This document shows, piece by piece, positions 30,742 through 39,021 of a stretch of DNA of 64,000 bases. Location: contig NC_004113.1 of assembly GCF_000011345.1 (NCBI RefSeq), positions 806,001 through 870,000 on the forward strand, given 5' to 3'. Position 1 is the first letter of the stretch. Each line of letters opens with the position of its first letter. The translations under genes were made by a program, and so were the position numbers. The notes under the pieces were generated by a model. That model did no database searches and was not told the DNA's origin. It worked only from the letters and a program-made list of their open reading frames with translations. The DNA comes from Thermosynechococcus vestitus BP-1. GTDB taxonomy: Bacteria > Cyanobacteriota > Cyanobacteriia > Thermosynechococcales > Thermosynechococcaceae.

Positions 30742-31827
30742 ATGGCCATGCCCCTCACTGTCTTGCCTGCCACAACTGTTTTGACAGAAGCGACTCAATT
30801 GCCCCAGGGCGGCTTGATTACGGAGATTCCGACGCTGGCGATCGCCCACCGTTTGGCCCAGCAGTTGCGCCGCCATTGGCCCCTAGAGACCCCCTTAACG
30901 CTGATTGATGCGCAATACCAGAGTATCCCCCTGACCCTTGGGGAATTGGCCGAGCTCACCGATGCCAACTGTCCTTTACAGCTCTATGTGCCGCCCCCCT
31001 TGCCAGAGGCCTTGACGCAATTTCAACGCCTGATGGATGTGGTTCGAGAGCTGCGCCATCCGGAGCGTGGCTGTCCTTGGGATTTGCAGCAAACCCCAAC
31101 CAGTCTCATTCCCTATGTCCTTGAGGAAGCCTATGAAGTGGTACATGCCCTGCAGGAGGGAGATGCGGGGGCGATCGCCGAAGAATTGGGAGACCTGTTG
31201 CTTCAAGTTGTTCTCCAGAGCCAACTTGCCCAAGAAGCCGGCCAATTTACCCTTGCTCAAGTCATTCAAAGGATTACCGATAAACTCATCCGCCGCCATC
31301 CCCACGTCTTTGGTGAAGTGGCACTCACCACTGCTCAAGAGGTGCGCGACCAATGGGAGCAAATCAAAGCGGCTGAAAAAGGCACCGAACTCCCCCTGAG
31401 TCAAACGCTGCAACGTTACGCACGCACCCTCCCACCCCTGATGGCCGGCATGAAAATTGGTGAGCGAGCCAGTCGCGCTGGCCTCGATTGGCCGACGATT
31501 AGTGGTGCATGGGAGAAATTTTACGAGGAACTGGCGGAGTTTCAGGAGGCCCTTCTGCAAGGGAATGCTGAGCAACAGGCAGCGGAATTAGGAGACCTGC
31601 TCTTCAGTGTGATTAACCTTGCCCGCTGGTGCCAACTGGATCCTGTTAATGCCCTGCAACAAACCTACCAACGCTTTATTCAACGCTTGGCCTGTATTGA
31701 GGCAGTCATCGATCGCCCCCTTGAGACGTACACCCTAGAAGAACTAGAAGCCCTCTGGCAACAGGCCAAAGTACAGTTAGCCACCGACAGCGAGGCAACC
31801 CCTATGGAGACTGAGGAAGAGGCCTAG
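30742..31827 (+). CDS. mazG: Nucleoside triphosphate pyrophosphohydrolase MazG
   Basis: Hydrolyses NTPs to NMP and pyrophosphate. 361 residues: an ~85-residue N-terminal extension, then two MazG domains. The first has RHPERGCPWDLQQTPTSLIP and the metal-binding EEAYEVVHAL...EELGDLLLQVVLQ motif, and the second has EFQEALLQGNAEQQAAELGD. The N-terminal extension (PATTVLTEATQLPQGGLITE) is typical of the cyanobacterial form and may be a degenerate tetrapyrrole methylase remnant. ATG at 30742, alternative at 30748. Ends 4 bp over the next reverse gene. Confidence 0.92.
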   Translation: MAMPLTVLPATTVLTEATQLPQGGLITEIPTLAIAHRLAQQLRRHWPLETPLTLIDAQYQSIPLTLGELAELTDANCPLQLYVPPPLPEALTQFQRLMDVVRELRHPERGCPWDLQQTPTSLIPYVLEEAYEVVHALQEGDAGAIAEELGDLLLQVVLQSQLAQEAGQFTLAQVIQRITDKLIRRHPHVFGEVALTTAQEVRDQWEQIKAAEKGTELPLSQTLQRYARTLPPLMAGMKIGERASRAGLDWPTISGAWEKFYEELAEFQEALLQGNAEQQAAELGDLLFSVINLARWCQLDPVNALQQTYQRFIQRLACIEAVIDRPLETYTLEELEALWQQAKVQLATDSEATPMETEEEA

Positions 31828-33572
31828 TCCGCTGCGGCCCTTGCCACCTTCAGTTCATCGAGATTCCACAGGGGGCCCCCCAGCGCCGTGGGCTTGGCGC
31901 CAATGACATGATTGCGAAAAGCTGTAAGGGAGAGGGGATTCACGAGGTAAATAAAGGGGAGATATTCCTGAGCTAGTCGTTGGGCTTCCGCATAAATTTG
32001 CTGCCGTCGTTCCAGATTGAGCTCCTGGGCACCTTGGACATACAGGTCACTGATGCGCTGCTCCCAGTCAGCGACGACTCGACCCGTAATGGGTGGTTGA
32101 TTCGGTGACGGTTGCTGATTGAATGTATGCAAAAGGCCATCCACACGCCAGATATTGGCACCGCTATTGGGTTCATTGCCCCCCCCAGTAAAGCCGAGGA
32201 TATGGGCTTCCCACTCTAGGGAATTGGAGAGACGATCCACGAGGGTACCAAAGGCCAAAAATTGCAGATCCACCTGCATGCCGATCGCCCCTAGGTCCTG
32301 CTGAACTTGCGTCGCTATCGCCTCACGGATCTTGTTGCCCGCATTCGTGATCAGTGAAAAGCGGACGCGGTTCCCCTTGGCGTCAAAGAGGCGACCTTGC
32401 TCGTCGTAGCGGAAGCCTGCCTCTTGGAGTAATGCCTTGGCTTTGGCCACATTGTAACTGTAGGTGGGCAGTCCCTGCTCCGGCGAGAAGTAAAAGGGAC
32501 TGTGTACGGGAATCGTTGAATGTTGGGGCGCTCCTAGGCCTTGGTAGAGGTTGTTAATCATCCGCTGGCGATCGAGGGCATAGGCCACTGCCTGACGGAA
32601 CCGCACATCATTAAACCAGTCGGACTTCACGGGATCCACCAGCGGCTTGCCATTGCGGCGACCGCGATTGAGATTAAAGCAAATAAAGAGGGTGTTGGGA
32701 CTGGGCCCACTATTGTAGATGGTGAACTGGCCACGCTTTTCCTCTCGTTTCAAAAGGGCAAACATTTCAGGGGTGACGGCCAATAAATCCAGACTACCAG
32801 AGCGAAATTGCAGCATGGCTGTGTCAGTGGATTCAACAATTTGCCAAATAAAGCGTTCTAGATGGGGCAGGGGCGATCGCCAGTAGAAGGGATTGCGCCG
32901 AAAAATCAACCGCTGGCTATTCACATAGCGATCCATGACAAAAGGGCCATTGCCGACAATTTGCCGGGGGTCGGTGTCTGTGCCCCACATGGACAGGAAC
33001 TTCAACCGCCCTTGGCTATCCCGTTCCCGTACTGCTTCCTGCAGCCGGTGGGCAGGCAAAATTGGTAATCCCGTATTGCGTAAAAAAGGGGCAAAGGGTT
33101 CAGGCAGCTTAAACGTTACTTGGCGATCGCCTTGGGCAGTCACTTCCGGCAGCAACCCCTTCTGGCCGATGCGGAGAATATCGCGGCTACTGGTGGGAAT
33201 CTCAGGATTGAAATAGATCTCATTGTAGGTGAAAACCACATCCTTACTGGTGAGGGGCACGCCATCCGACCATTTCAGATTTGGCCTGAGTTGAAAGACA
33301 ATCTCCAGGGTCTCAGGCTTCATTTCCCAAGACTCAGCAAGGGCAGGCTCCAGTTCACCCGTGAAGCCATTTTCTTGAACTAACCCTGTGTAGAGATAGC
33401 CAAAAACATTGGGGGATTCTTGGCTCAGAGCATAGTTAAAGGTTTTCGGGTCTGAGGTGACGGCGGTCACCAACTGATTGCCACGGGGCATCACCAGGCC
33501 CCCACAGCTTCCAAGGCCAAGGGTGCACAGATAAACCAGCAGCGCAATCAGAGGCCATCGCCACCAGCGCAT
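31824..33572 (-). CDS. ABC transporter substrate-binding lipoprotein, family 5 (oligopeptide type)
   Basis: 582 residues from the ATG at 33572. A signal with lipobox (LIALLVYLCTLGLGSCGG, Cys near residue 23) precedes the family 5 solute-binding fold: DPKTFNYALSQE near residue 42, LRPNLKWSDGVPLTSKDVVF near 95. Members bind oligopeptides, nickel or sugars, so the ligand is open. The ATG overlaps the TGA of thiS by one base (TGATG), so translation is coupled to thiS and probably trxA. No permease or ATPase gene is adjacent. Confidence 0.88.
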   Translation of the reverse strand: MRWWRWPLIALLVYLCTLGLGSCGGLVMPRGNQLVTAVTSDPKTFNYALSQESPNVFGYLYTGLVQENGFTGELEPALAESWEMKPETLEIVFQLRPNLKWSDGVPLTSKDVVFTYNEIYFNPEIPTSSRDILRIGQKGLLPEVTAQGDRQVTFKLPEPFAPFLRNTGLPILPAHRLQEAVRERDSQGRLKFLSMWGTDTDPRQIVGNGPFVMDRYVNSQRLIFRRNPFYWRSPLPHLERFIWQIVESTDTAMLQFRSGSLDLLAVTPEMFALLKREEKRGQFTIYNSGPSPNTLFICFNLNRGRRNGKPLVDPVKSDWFNDVRFRQAVAYALDRQRMINNLYQGLGAPQHSTIPVHSPFYFSPEQGLPTYSYNVAKAKALLQEAGFRYDEQGRLFDAKGNRVRFSLITNAGNKIREAIATQVQQDLGAIGMQVDLQFLAFGTLVDRLSNSLEWEAHILGFTGGGNEPNSGANIWRVDGLLHTFNQQPSPNQPPITGRVVADWEQRISDLYVQGAQELNLERRQQIYAEAQRLAQEYLPFIYLVNPLSLTAFRNHVIGAKPTALGGPLWNLDELKVARAAAD

Positions 33573-33793
33573 CAGCCGCCACCGACAATCGTCACAATTT
33601 CCAAGCGATCGCCCCCCTGGACATAGGTTGTTTCCCAAAACTGCCGGTGCAAAATTTCACCATTGTATTCAATGGCAACCAGGCGGGGGTGAATGTTGAG
33701 CAGGTTACAGAGTTCTGGAATCGAGAGCGATCGCTTTAAGGTGTGAGGAGTGCCATTGACATGAATGACGATCGCTGGCTCAGCAGGAACCAT
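33572..33793 (-). CDS. thiS: Sulfur carrier protein ThiS
   Basis: 73-residue ubiquitin-like protein ending in the required Gly-Gly (VTIVGGG), the residue adenylated and thiocarboxylated to donate sulfur for thiazole synthesis in thiamine biosynthesis. The N-terminal VIHVNGTPHTL and SLSIPELCNLLNI segments match the family. It lies 21 bp downstream of trxA and overlaps the start of a solute-binding lipoprotein by one base. No other thiamine gene is in the window. Confidence 0.9.
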   Translation of the reverse strand: MVPAEPAIVIHVNGTPHTLKRSLSIPELCNLLNIHPRLVAIEYNGEILHRQFWETTYVQGGDRLEIVTIVGGG

Positions 33794-33814
33794 GGCTGTA
33801 GGGGTAAATTTGAC

Positions 33815-34138
33815 CTACAGGAACTGTGCAAGAGTGGCCTCAATTTTGGTTTTTGGCACTGCGCCGACCAAAATATCCACCTTTTGGCCGCCCTTAAAAA
33901 TCATCAGCGTCGGGATACTGCGAATGCCAAAATCAGTCGCCACCTTAGAGTTTTCGTCAGTATTGACCTTGACGACCTTGACTCTGCCCTGATACTCATT
34001 GGCGATTTCATCAACAACGGGTGCCACCATGCGGCACGGCCCACACCAAGGTGCCCAGAAATCCACTAACACAGGAATATCGCTATTTAATACTTCTTCT
34101 TCAAAGGTGGCATCTGTAACCGACAATGCACTGGACAT
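33815..34138 (-). CDS. trxA: Thioredoxin
   Basis: 107-residue redox protein with the WCGPC active site (residue ~31, [16 protein letters not shown]), a cis-proline at SIPTLMIF (~75), and normal length: an m/h-type bacterial thioredoxin. Reduces disulphides of many enzymes, in cyanobacteria fed by ferredoxin-thioredoxin reductase. First gene of a likely trxA-thiS-lipoprotein unit. Confidence 0.96.
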   Translation of the reverse strand: MSSALSVTDATFEEEVLNSDIPVLVDFWAPWCGPCRMVAPVVDEIANEYQGRVKVVKVNTDENSKVATDFGIRSIPTLMIFKGGQKVDILVGAVPKTKIEATLAQFL

Positions 34139-34313
34139 AGGCAGAACCCTTATAGCGAATCAGCAACCTTAAAAATATACTCTAGCAACCTTTAGGCTAA
34201 CCTTGGGCTTTGGACTATTTTTTTAATTTTCCGGACCCTAGGTAGTCTAGCTCACAACTAGGTTTGATTTGCAGTATATCACGTCCCCCTCCGCATACAG
34301 GAGACTATCGGCA

Positions 34314-34319
34314 TATAAT
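34314..34319 (+). promoter_or_regulatory. psaX promoter -10 element
   Basis: A consensus TATAAT hexamer lies 35 bp before the psaX ATG, implying a start site near 34326 and a short leader containing the GAGG ribosome site. No good -35 hexamer is obvious 17 bp upstream. Confidence 0.55.
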
Positions 34320-34353
34320 AAAGTTGCCGTTTCCTATCAAGAGGATGTCAACT

Positions 34354-34464
34354 ATGGCAACAAAATCTGCAAAACCCACCTACGCTTTCCGTACCTTCTG
34401 GGCTGTGCTCCTGTTAGCCATTAACTTCTTGGTTGCCGCCTACTATTTTGGCATCCTCAAGTAG
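34354..34464 (+). CDS. psaX: Photosystem I subunit PsaX
   Basis: 36-residue single-helix membrane protein (TFWAVLLLAINFLVAAYYFG), which I recognise as the PsaX polypeptide of the Thermosynechococcus photosystem I crystal structure. It sits at the edge of the PSI monomer on the membrane-intrinsic side and contacts a chlorophyll. The start is the ATG at 34354 (MATKSAKP), preceded at a suitable distance by GAGG; longer frames starting upstream are not real. Found mainly in thermophilic and some other cyanobacteria, so it marks the lineage. Flanked by its own -10 box and terminator. Confidence 0.97.
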   Translation: MATKSAKPTYAFRTFWAVLLLAINFLVAAYYFGILK

Positions 34465-34480
34465 GACTTGAGACTAAAGG

Positions 34481-34506
34481 ATTGCGGGGGCACCCTAGCC
34501 CCCAAT
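34481..34506 (+). terminator. psaX terminator hairpin
   Basis: GGGGGC pairs with GCCCCC around a six-base loop, extended by ATT/AAT outer pairs across a small bulge. It lies 17 bp after the psaX stop. No long T-run follows, which is common for cyanobacterial terminators. Confidence 0.6.
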
Positions 34507-34523
34507 GATTCACTTATTCACAC

Positions 34524-34892
34524 TCATCTCAACTGGCGGCCAAAGGGCAGTAATCCTAAAATCATTAGTTTGAAGTGCTGCTGCGCAAAGGGCAGGCCAA
34601 TAATGGTCACCGCCAAGATCAATCCCCAAAAGAGATGATTCAGGGCAATGCCCCAGCCTACGACCAAAAGCCACAGGATATTAAAAATCATCGTTAGAGT
34701 GCTGTTGGCATCGGGCGCCTCAACAACTTGCTTGCCAAAGGGGAGTAGGGCACTCCAACCCAATTGAATGGCCTTAATCCCAAAGGGGATGCCAATGATT
34801 GTTAGGCACAGCGTCACACCGCCAAGCATATAGCCAATGCCCGTGAGGAAGCCGCCAAAGATCAACCAAATGATATTGCCAAGAAGACTCAT
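34524..34892 (-). CDS. YccF family membrane protein
   Basis: 122 residues with two copies of the YccF motif, each a helix ending in a G-x-PF turn: CLTIIGIPFGIKAIQLGWSA (residue ~28) and VTIIGLPFAQQHFKLMILGL (~95), plus the starting SLLGNIIWLIFGGFLTGIGY. Inner-membrane protein of unknown function, sometimes linked to nucleotide-related stress systems in other bacteria. It stands alone on the reverse strand between psaX and a pseudogene. Confidence 0.88.
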   Translation of the reverse strand: MSLLGNIIWLIFGGFLTGIGYMLGGVTLCLTIIGIPFGIKAIQLGWSALLPFGKQVVEAPDANSTLTMIFNILWLLVVGWGIALNHLFWGLILAVTIIGLPFAQQHFKLMILGLLPFGRQLR

Positions 34893-34992
34893 GAGCCGCT
34901 ACTCCAAACATTGCTTAGGCCCACTCTAGCAGTCACCTGCTGCTATTTTGGTAGCGTAATGGGGCATCCGGGGGACGAGAGTCGTCTCCTAA

Positions 34993-35376
34993 CTACTTGT
35001 TGGGAATTGTGCTGGTGTTGCCATCCCGCAGTGCTAAATAGCTCCGTGACATGATTTCAATACCTGCTTCATTGCAGGCCTCTTGGAGGTTTTGAGGTAA
35101 TTTAGAGAGGCTATAGTGCAGCTCCTTCCAGTTACGGGTGTAAACATTAAGCCCATAGGCAATGGGGTAGTCATTGACGGCAATGCAGAGTTCACGAAAC
35201 AGAGGTGGCAATTCGTTGTAGTCGGGGAGATGGGTTGAAGAACACCCGGCAAAGCAAACACAACAACTGTTTTGCCATTGATACAGATCAGGGGTGGTCC
35301 CATTGACCCATTGATCGCCTTTGTGGGTGCGAAAGGTCACTTCCGAAATACGTTGGCCTTCACAGTTGGGTAGCAT
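34993..35376 (-). pseudogene. Decayed peroxiredoxin (Prx5/AhpC-TSA type)
   Basis: A 127-codon frame remains open, but it matches peroxiredoxin 5-like proteins only in pieces. Residues ~1-29 (EVTFRTHKGDQW) fit the enzyme start. The strand with GKTVVVFALPG appears in a different frame at about 35250-35285, and the next piece, CSSTHLPDYNELPPLFREL, returns to the first frame with the residues before the peroxidatic cysteine deleted. Later parts fade (CIAVNDYPIAYG). Two compensating frame changes plus loss of the C-terminal half indicate a degraded gene, although the open frame could still be translated. It is divergent from the P-type-ATPase-like gene. Confidence 0.65.
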
Positions 35377-35444
35377 GGTGGCATCCTCTACATACTGTGG
35401 CTTTCTAAGGCGTAGTCATTATGGCTTTGTTTTGTTAAGTTGTT

Positions 35445-37265
35445 ATGGAACAGCAAATTGTTCATGCCACAACAGGGCGGGTACGCTTTCGAGTGCCGCG
35501 TGTGCAACGGGATCCTGCCTATGGAGAGTTATTGGTGCAGTTGCTGGAATCTTTGGCGATTGTTGAGCAGGTGCGTCTCAATCGGCAGGCGGCGACAGTG
35601 GTGGTCCAGTATCAGCCCCATTTGCTCGATGAGGCGGCGGTCTATGAACGTTTGAATCAGTGTTTTGAACAGGCAATGGTGGCCATGCCGCAGCCCTTCC
35701 CGGACAGTGCGGCTCCTGCGGATGCGATCGCCCTTGAAGACTACCAAGCGCAGGTAGAGGCGGATGCTCGCCTTGAAACCGATTGGGAACGCTTGGGGCT
35801 GCCCTTAGTGGCCTTGGGGCTCTCACTCCTCAGTGGGCCCTTGGAATTGCCCTTGGCGGTTGTCGGGACTACGGTCTTAGCCAGTGCTTGGCCTTGGTTC
35901 CAGCGGGTGGGGCATCAGATCAGTCAGGGGCATCCCCCCAATGTGGATCTGCTCGATAGCCTCTGGATGGTCCTGCATACCATCAATGGCCAGTTCTTAG
36001 CGCCTGCATTGAAGACCACCTTGGCTGGGGCCCGGGCAGACGTGCGCGATCGCCAGCGACGACAACAGTTGCATCGATATCCCAGTGTCTTGATGGCTCA
36101 CTGTGAATACCTGACGGTGGAACGTCAAGGCCACTCCCTCACGATTGAACGTCAGGAGTTGCAAGCGGCGGATCTGCTGTGGTTGCGGCCAGGGGATCTG
36201 GTGCCGGCGGATGGCGTCGTTGTTGCCGGATTGGCAGAAGTCGAGCCTGCCCATTTTGAAGCCTCTCGAGAAGTGTGGGTTTGCCGCCCCGGCGATGCCC
36301 TTTATGCAGGCTCTCAAATTCTCACAGGACAGGTGCAACTGTGGGTGATCCGCAGCGGTTGGCAAACGCGCCTTGGTTTAATAACGCATCTGCTGCACAC
36401 TGAACCGGTCTATGACAGTGCCCTTGCCCACCAACAGGGGGAATTTGCCCGCCATGCGGTGCTGCCAACACTTGCCCTGAGTGGTGCCCTCTGGCTAGGG
36501 ACAACCGGTGTCTATGGACCGGCAATCGCCCCCCTACAATTGGACTTTGGCAGTGGTGTGCAACTGTCCCTGCGGACGGTGATGCTCTCGGCGCAGGTAT
36601 TCGCCGTGCAACAGGGGGTGTATCTACCCACTGCTGGTACTTTAGAGCAACTGGCACAACTGGAGAGCTTGGTGATTGATGCGCGCGCAGGTCTTCCCCA
36701 GCCTCAACAGGCACAAATTCTGATTCAACAACTGCGACAGCTCGGCCTTCATATCTATCTGCTTCAAGATCAAGGTAGGCCCCTTGGGGGTACCACAGAG
36801 GTCACGCGCGATCGCCTCCCTGATCTTCAGGCCTATCTCGTCAGTCAGCGGCGGCGGGTCGGCTGGATCAGCTTTGGTGAAACCTGCTCCTGTCCTGAAC
36901 CCACATGGTTACCGATTCGCTGGCAGCCCCCTACCTTTGACCCCAATGCCAAGGGGGTTGTTCTTTTAGAGGGCGACTGGTCTGCCCTTGGCCGCGGCAT
37001 TGCCATTGCCCGCGATGCCCTAGAGCGAACCTATCAAAATGTGGCCTTGATTGCTCTGCCAAATTTAGCGGTTACCTTTGGCGGCATGTTTTTTGGCTTG
37101 CATCCTGTGGTCAATGTTGTCACCAACAACGCCACTGCCTTTATTGCTGAGTTTTGGCATGGAAACTCAACCCAGTTTCGTACCGCCCTATTGCCCAGGG
37201 TGTCAACGACTCTCCCCCTGCAACCCCTACCCCTAGAATTTCCTCAACTGGCGGTGGCTTCATAG
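35445..37265 (+). CDS. P-type-ATPase-like pseudoenzyme lacking catalytic motifs
   Basis: 606 residues. Layout follows a P1B-type metal ATPase: N-terminal ferredoxin-like metal domain region (TTGRVRFRVPRV), helices at ~115-155, actuator signature LRPGDLVPADGVVVAG at 247-262, later helices, and the C-terminal helix pair GLHPVVNVVTNNATAFIAEF near 551-570. The catalytic motifs are gone. TGES of the actuator is replaced (FEASREV). DKTGT is VIDARAGLP at 410-418, keeping the Asp but losing Lys and Thr. TGD and GDGxND are LLQDQG and ISFGET. The frame is intact and long, so it is probably expressed and non-pumping. Confidence 0.75.
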   Translation: MEQQIVHATTGRVRFRVPRVQRDPAYGELLVQLLESLAIVEQVRLNRQAATVVVQYQPHLLDEAAVYERLNQCFEQAMVAMPQPFPDSAAPADAIALEDYQAQVEADARLETDWERLGLPLVALGLSLLSGPLELPLAVVGTTVLASAWPWFQRVGHQISQGHPPNVDLLDSLWMVLHTINGQFLAPALKTTLAGARADVRDRQRRQQLHRYPSVLMAHCEYLTVERQGHSLTIERQELQAADLLWLRPGDLVPADGVVVAGLAEVEPAHFEASREVWVCRPGDALYAGSQILTGQVQLWVIRSGWQTRLGLITHLLHTEPVYDSALAHQQGEFARHAVLPTLALSGALWLGTTGVYGPAIAPLQLDFGSGVQLSLRTVMLSAQVFAVQQGVYLPTAGTLEQLAQLESLVIDARAGLPQPQQAQILIQQLRQLGLHIYLLQDQGRPLGGTTEVTRDRLPDLQAYLVSQRRRVGWISFGETCSCPEPTWLPIRWQPPTFDPNAKGVVLLEGDWSALGRGIAIARDALERTYQNVALIALPNLAVTFGGMFFGLHPVVNVVTNNATAFIAEFWHGNSTQFRTALLPRVSTTLPLQPLPLEFPQLAVAS

Positions 37266-37283
37266 GGGGAAGGCATCCAGGGG

Positions 37284-37460
37284 TTAATAGCGCTGCTTCA
37301 AAAATGTGAGAACTGACCAAAGCCCCGTCAACCAACTGGCCAGGGCGAGGGTTAGGAAAATTCCCCCCGGCAGCATCGTCAGCCAACCGATTCCTCTTAA
37401 GGTGTAGAGAATGAGGAAGATGCTAAAACAAGCAGCAAAAGCATAATAGGCAAGGCGCAC
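37284..37460 (-). CDS. Small two-helix membrane protein
   Basis: 58 residues from a GTG at 37460 (an in-frame TAG lies just upstream). Two hydrophobic helices (AYYAFAACFSIFLILYTL and TMLPGGIFLTLALASWLTGL) flank an RGIGW loop, ending in LKQRY. The strong hydrophobic pattern over 58 codons argues for a real gene. It faces the P-type-ATPase-like gene tail to tail with 18 bp between stops. No family is recognised; the GTG start and the close upstream stop leave open a truncated gene. Confidence 0.5.
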   Translation of the reverse strand: MRLAYYAFAACFSIFLILYTLRGIGWLTMLPGGIFLTLALASWLTGLWSVLTFLKQRY

Positions 37461-37523
37461 GGCAAATTGGGTAATGAAGTGCTATAGTGATCTCGTAATG
37501 TAAGGGCATGGGACTTGTCAACA

Positions 37524-37711
37524 GTGAAACAATTGACGTTGATGGGCTATCCCAACATCGCAGCTTGGTATCTCGAAATGGGGTTGCGCCAACGGCGAGC
37601 AGCCATCCCTGCACTGTCGGTTGTGGATAATTGCGAAGGACCGAGTATGAGCTGATCGGCCTGCAACTGGAGGTTCACACCGTTGTGAACTGGGTCGATC
37701 AGAAGTGTTGA
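37524..37711 (+). pseudogene. Possible frameshifted small coding remnant
   Basis: Two reading frames of coding-like composition abut: GTG 37524 to TGA 37655 (containing LTLMGYPNIAAWYLEMGLRQ, 43 residues), then a frame open from 37631 to TGA 37711 (LIGLQLEVHTVVNWVDQK). Joined by a single shift near 37631-37650 they would make a ~60-residue peptide. There is no ribosome site and no family match, so this may be a decayed gene. The rest of the 37461-37857 gap holds no gene; its last bases carry the ribosome site (GGGAGGA) of the next gene. Confidence 0.25.
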
Positions 37712-37857
37712 GTGTGTTCACCACGATTACTGCACTTCAAGTTTTTAACAACTGAAGCCAATGAACACCCCTCAGCGGGCTCAATAGTGCTGCGGTTAGG
37801 AATGTTCCTGCCTAAGTGGCTGTGCCTGCTGTGGAATTCCCTTGGGAGGAACAACCG

Positions 37858-39021
37858 ATGTCTGCATTTGCTACCCCCATTACCCCCGCACCCATTCCTG
37901 ATAACATCAGCTTAACAGAACTGATTGACAAATACTTCACCGCCTATAACTCAGCACGGCTACGGGAAATTTGCCAACTGTTGAGTCAACGGGTGTTTAA
38001 GCCAGAGGTGACGGTTGGCCTGAGCCTTTCAGGGGCGATGACCCCCACGGGGTTGGGGATCTCAGCCTTGGCGCCTCTCGTGCGGGCTGGCTTTGTCGAT
38101 TACATTATTAGCACGGGGGCAAACCTCTACCACGATATTCACTATGCCCTGGGCATGGATCTCTATGCGGCACATCCTTTTGTCGATGATGTGCAATTGC
38201 GCAAAGAAAGCAAAATTCGCATTTATGACATCATCTTTGACTACGATGTGCTCCTGGAAACCGATGCCTTTTTGCGGCAGGTGCTGCGCAGTGAAACGTT
38301 CCAACGCCGCATGGGTACAGCTGAGTTTCACTATCACTTGGGGCACTACGTGCGCGAACTGGAGGTGCAGCGGGGACAGCCCCATTCCTGTTTGTTGGCC
38401 ACAGCCTATGAGTGCGGTGTGCCCATTTACACCTCCTCGCCGGGAGATAGCTCCATTGGCATGAATGTGGCGGCGATCGCCCTCGAAGGGTCAAAACTGA
38501 TCATTGACCCCGCCATTGATGTCAATGAAACCGCAGCCATTGCCTACTTTGCCCGCGAAGCCGCTGGGGGCAAGGGCAAAAGTGCTGCCTTGATTATTGG
38601 TGGGGGGAGCCCGAAAAACTTCCTGCTGCAAACTCAGCCGCAAATCCACGAAGTCTTGGGGCTCGAGGAACGGGGGCACGATTACTTTATTCAGATTACC
38701 GATGCCCGTCCGGATACCGGTGGCCTGTCGGGTGCCGTGCCCAGTGAAGCGGTCAGTTGGGGCAAAGTGGATCCCCAAGGGTTGCGCGATACCGTTGTTT
38801 GCTACACCGATAGCACGATTGCCCTGCCCATTCTCACCGCCTACTGCCTCAATCGCTGTCAACCCCGTCCTCTGAAACGGCTCTACGATCGCCGCGGCGA
38901 AATGGTCGAACGCCTCCAGCAGCTCTACCTGCAAGCCCAACTTCAGCACAAGGTGAAGGAGCTGCCCACTGAAGCCCCTGTTGCCACCTATCCCTGTGGT
39001 ACGCCGATTCGTCGCCCTTAG
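37858..39021 (+). CDS. Deoxyhypusine-synthase-like protein
   Basis: 387 residues of the deoxyhypusine synthase fold: NAD-dependent transfer of an aminobutyl group from spermidine. The start at 37858 is set by GGGAGGA eight bases upstream; a GTG at 37816 has no such site. The active-site lysine context is conserved ([11 protein letters not shown] near residue 303; the human enzyme uses this lysine), as is the [13 protein letters not shown] segment. Bacteria lack eIF5A, so the true product is probably a polyamine such as homospermidine or a related conjugate; this is inference. Confidence 0.85.
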   Translation: MSAFATPITPAPIPDNISLTELIDKYFTAYNSARLREICQLLSQRVFKPEVTVGLSLSGAMTPTGLGISALAPLVRAGFVDYIISTGANLYHDIHYALGMDLYAAHPFVDDVQLRKESKIRIYDIIFDYDVLLETDAFLRQVLRSETFQRRMGTAEFHYHLGHYVRELEVQRGQPHSCLLATAYECGVPIYTSSPGDSSIGMNVAAIALEGSKLIIDPAIDVNETAAIAYFAREAAGGKGKSAALIIGGGSPKNFLLQTQPQIHEVLGLEERGHDYFIQITDARPDTGGLSGAVPSEAVSWGKVDPQGLRDTVVCYTDSTIALPILTAYCLNRCQPRPLKRLYDRRGEMVERLQQLYLQAQLQHKVKELPTEAPVATYPCGTPIRRP

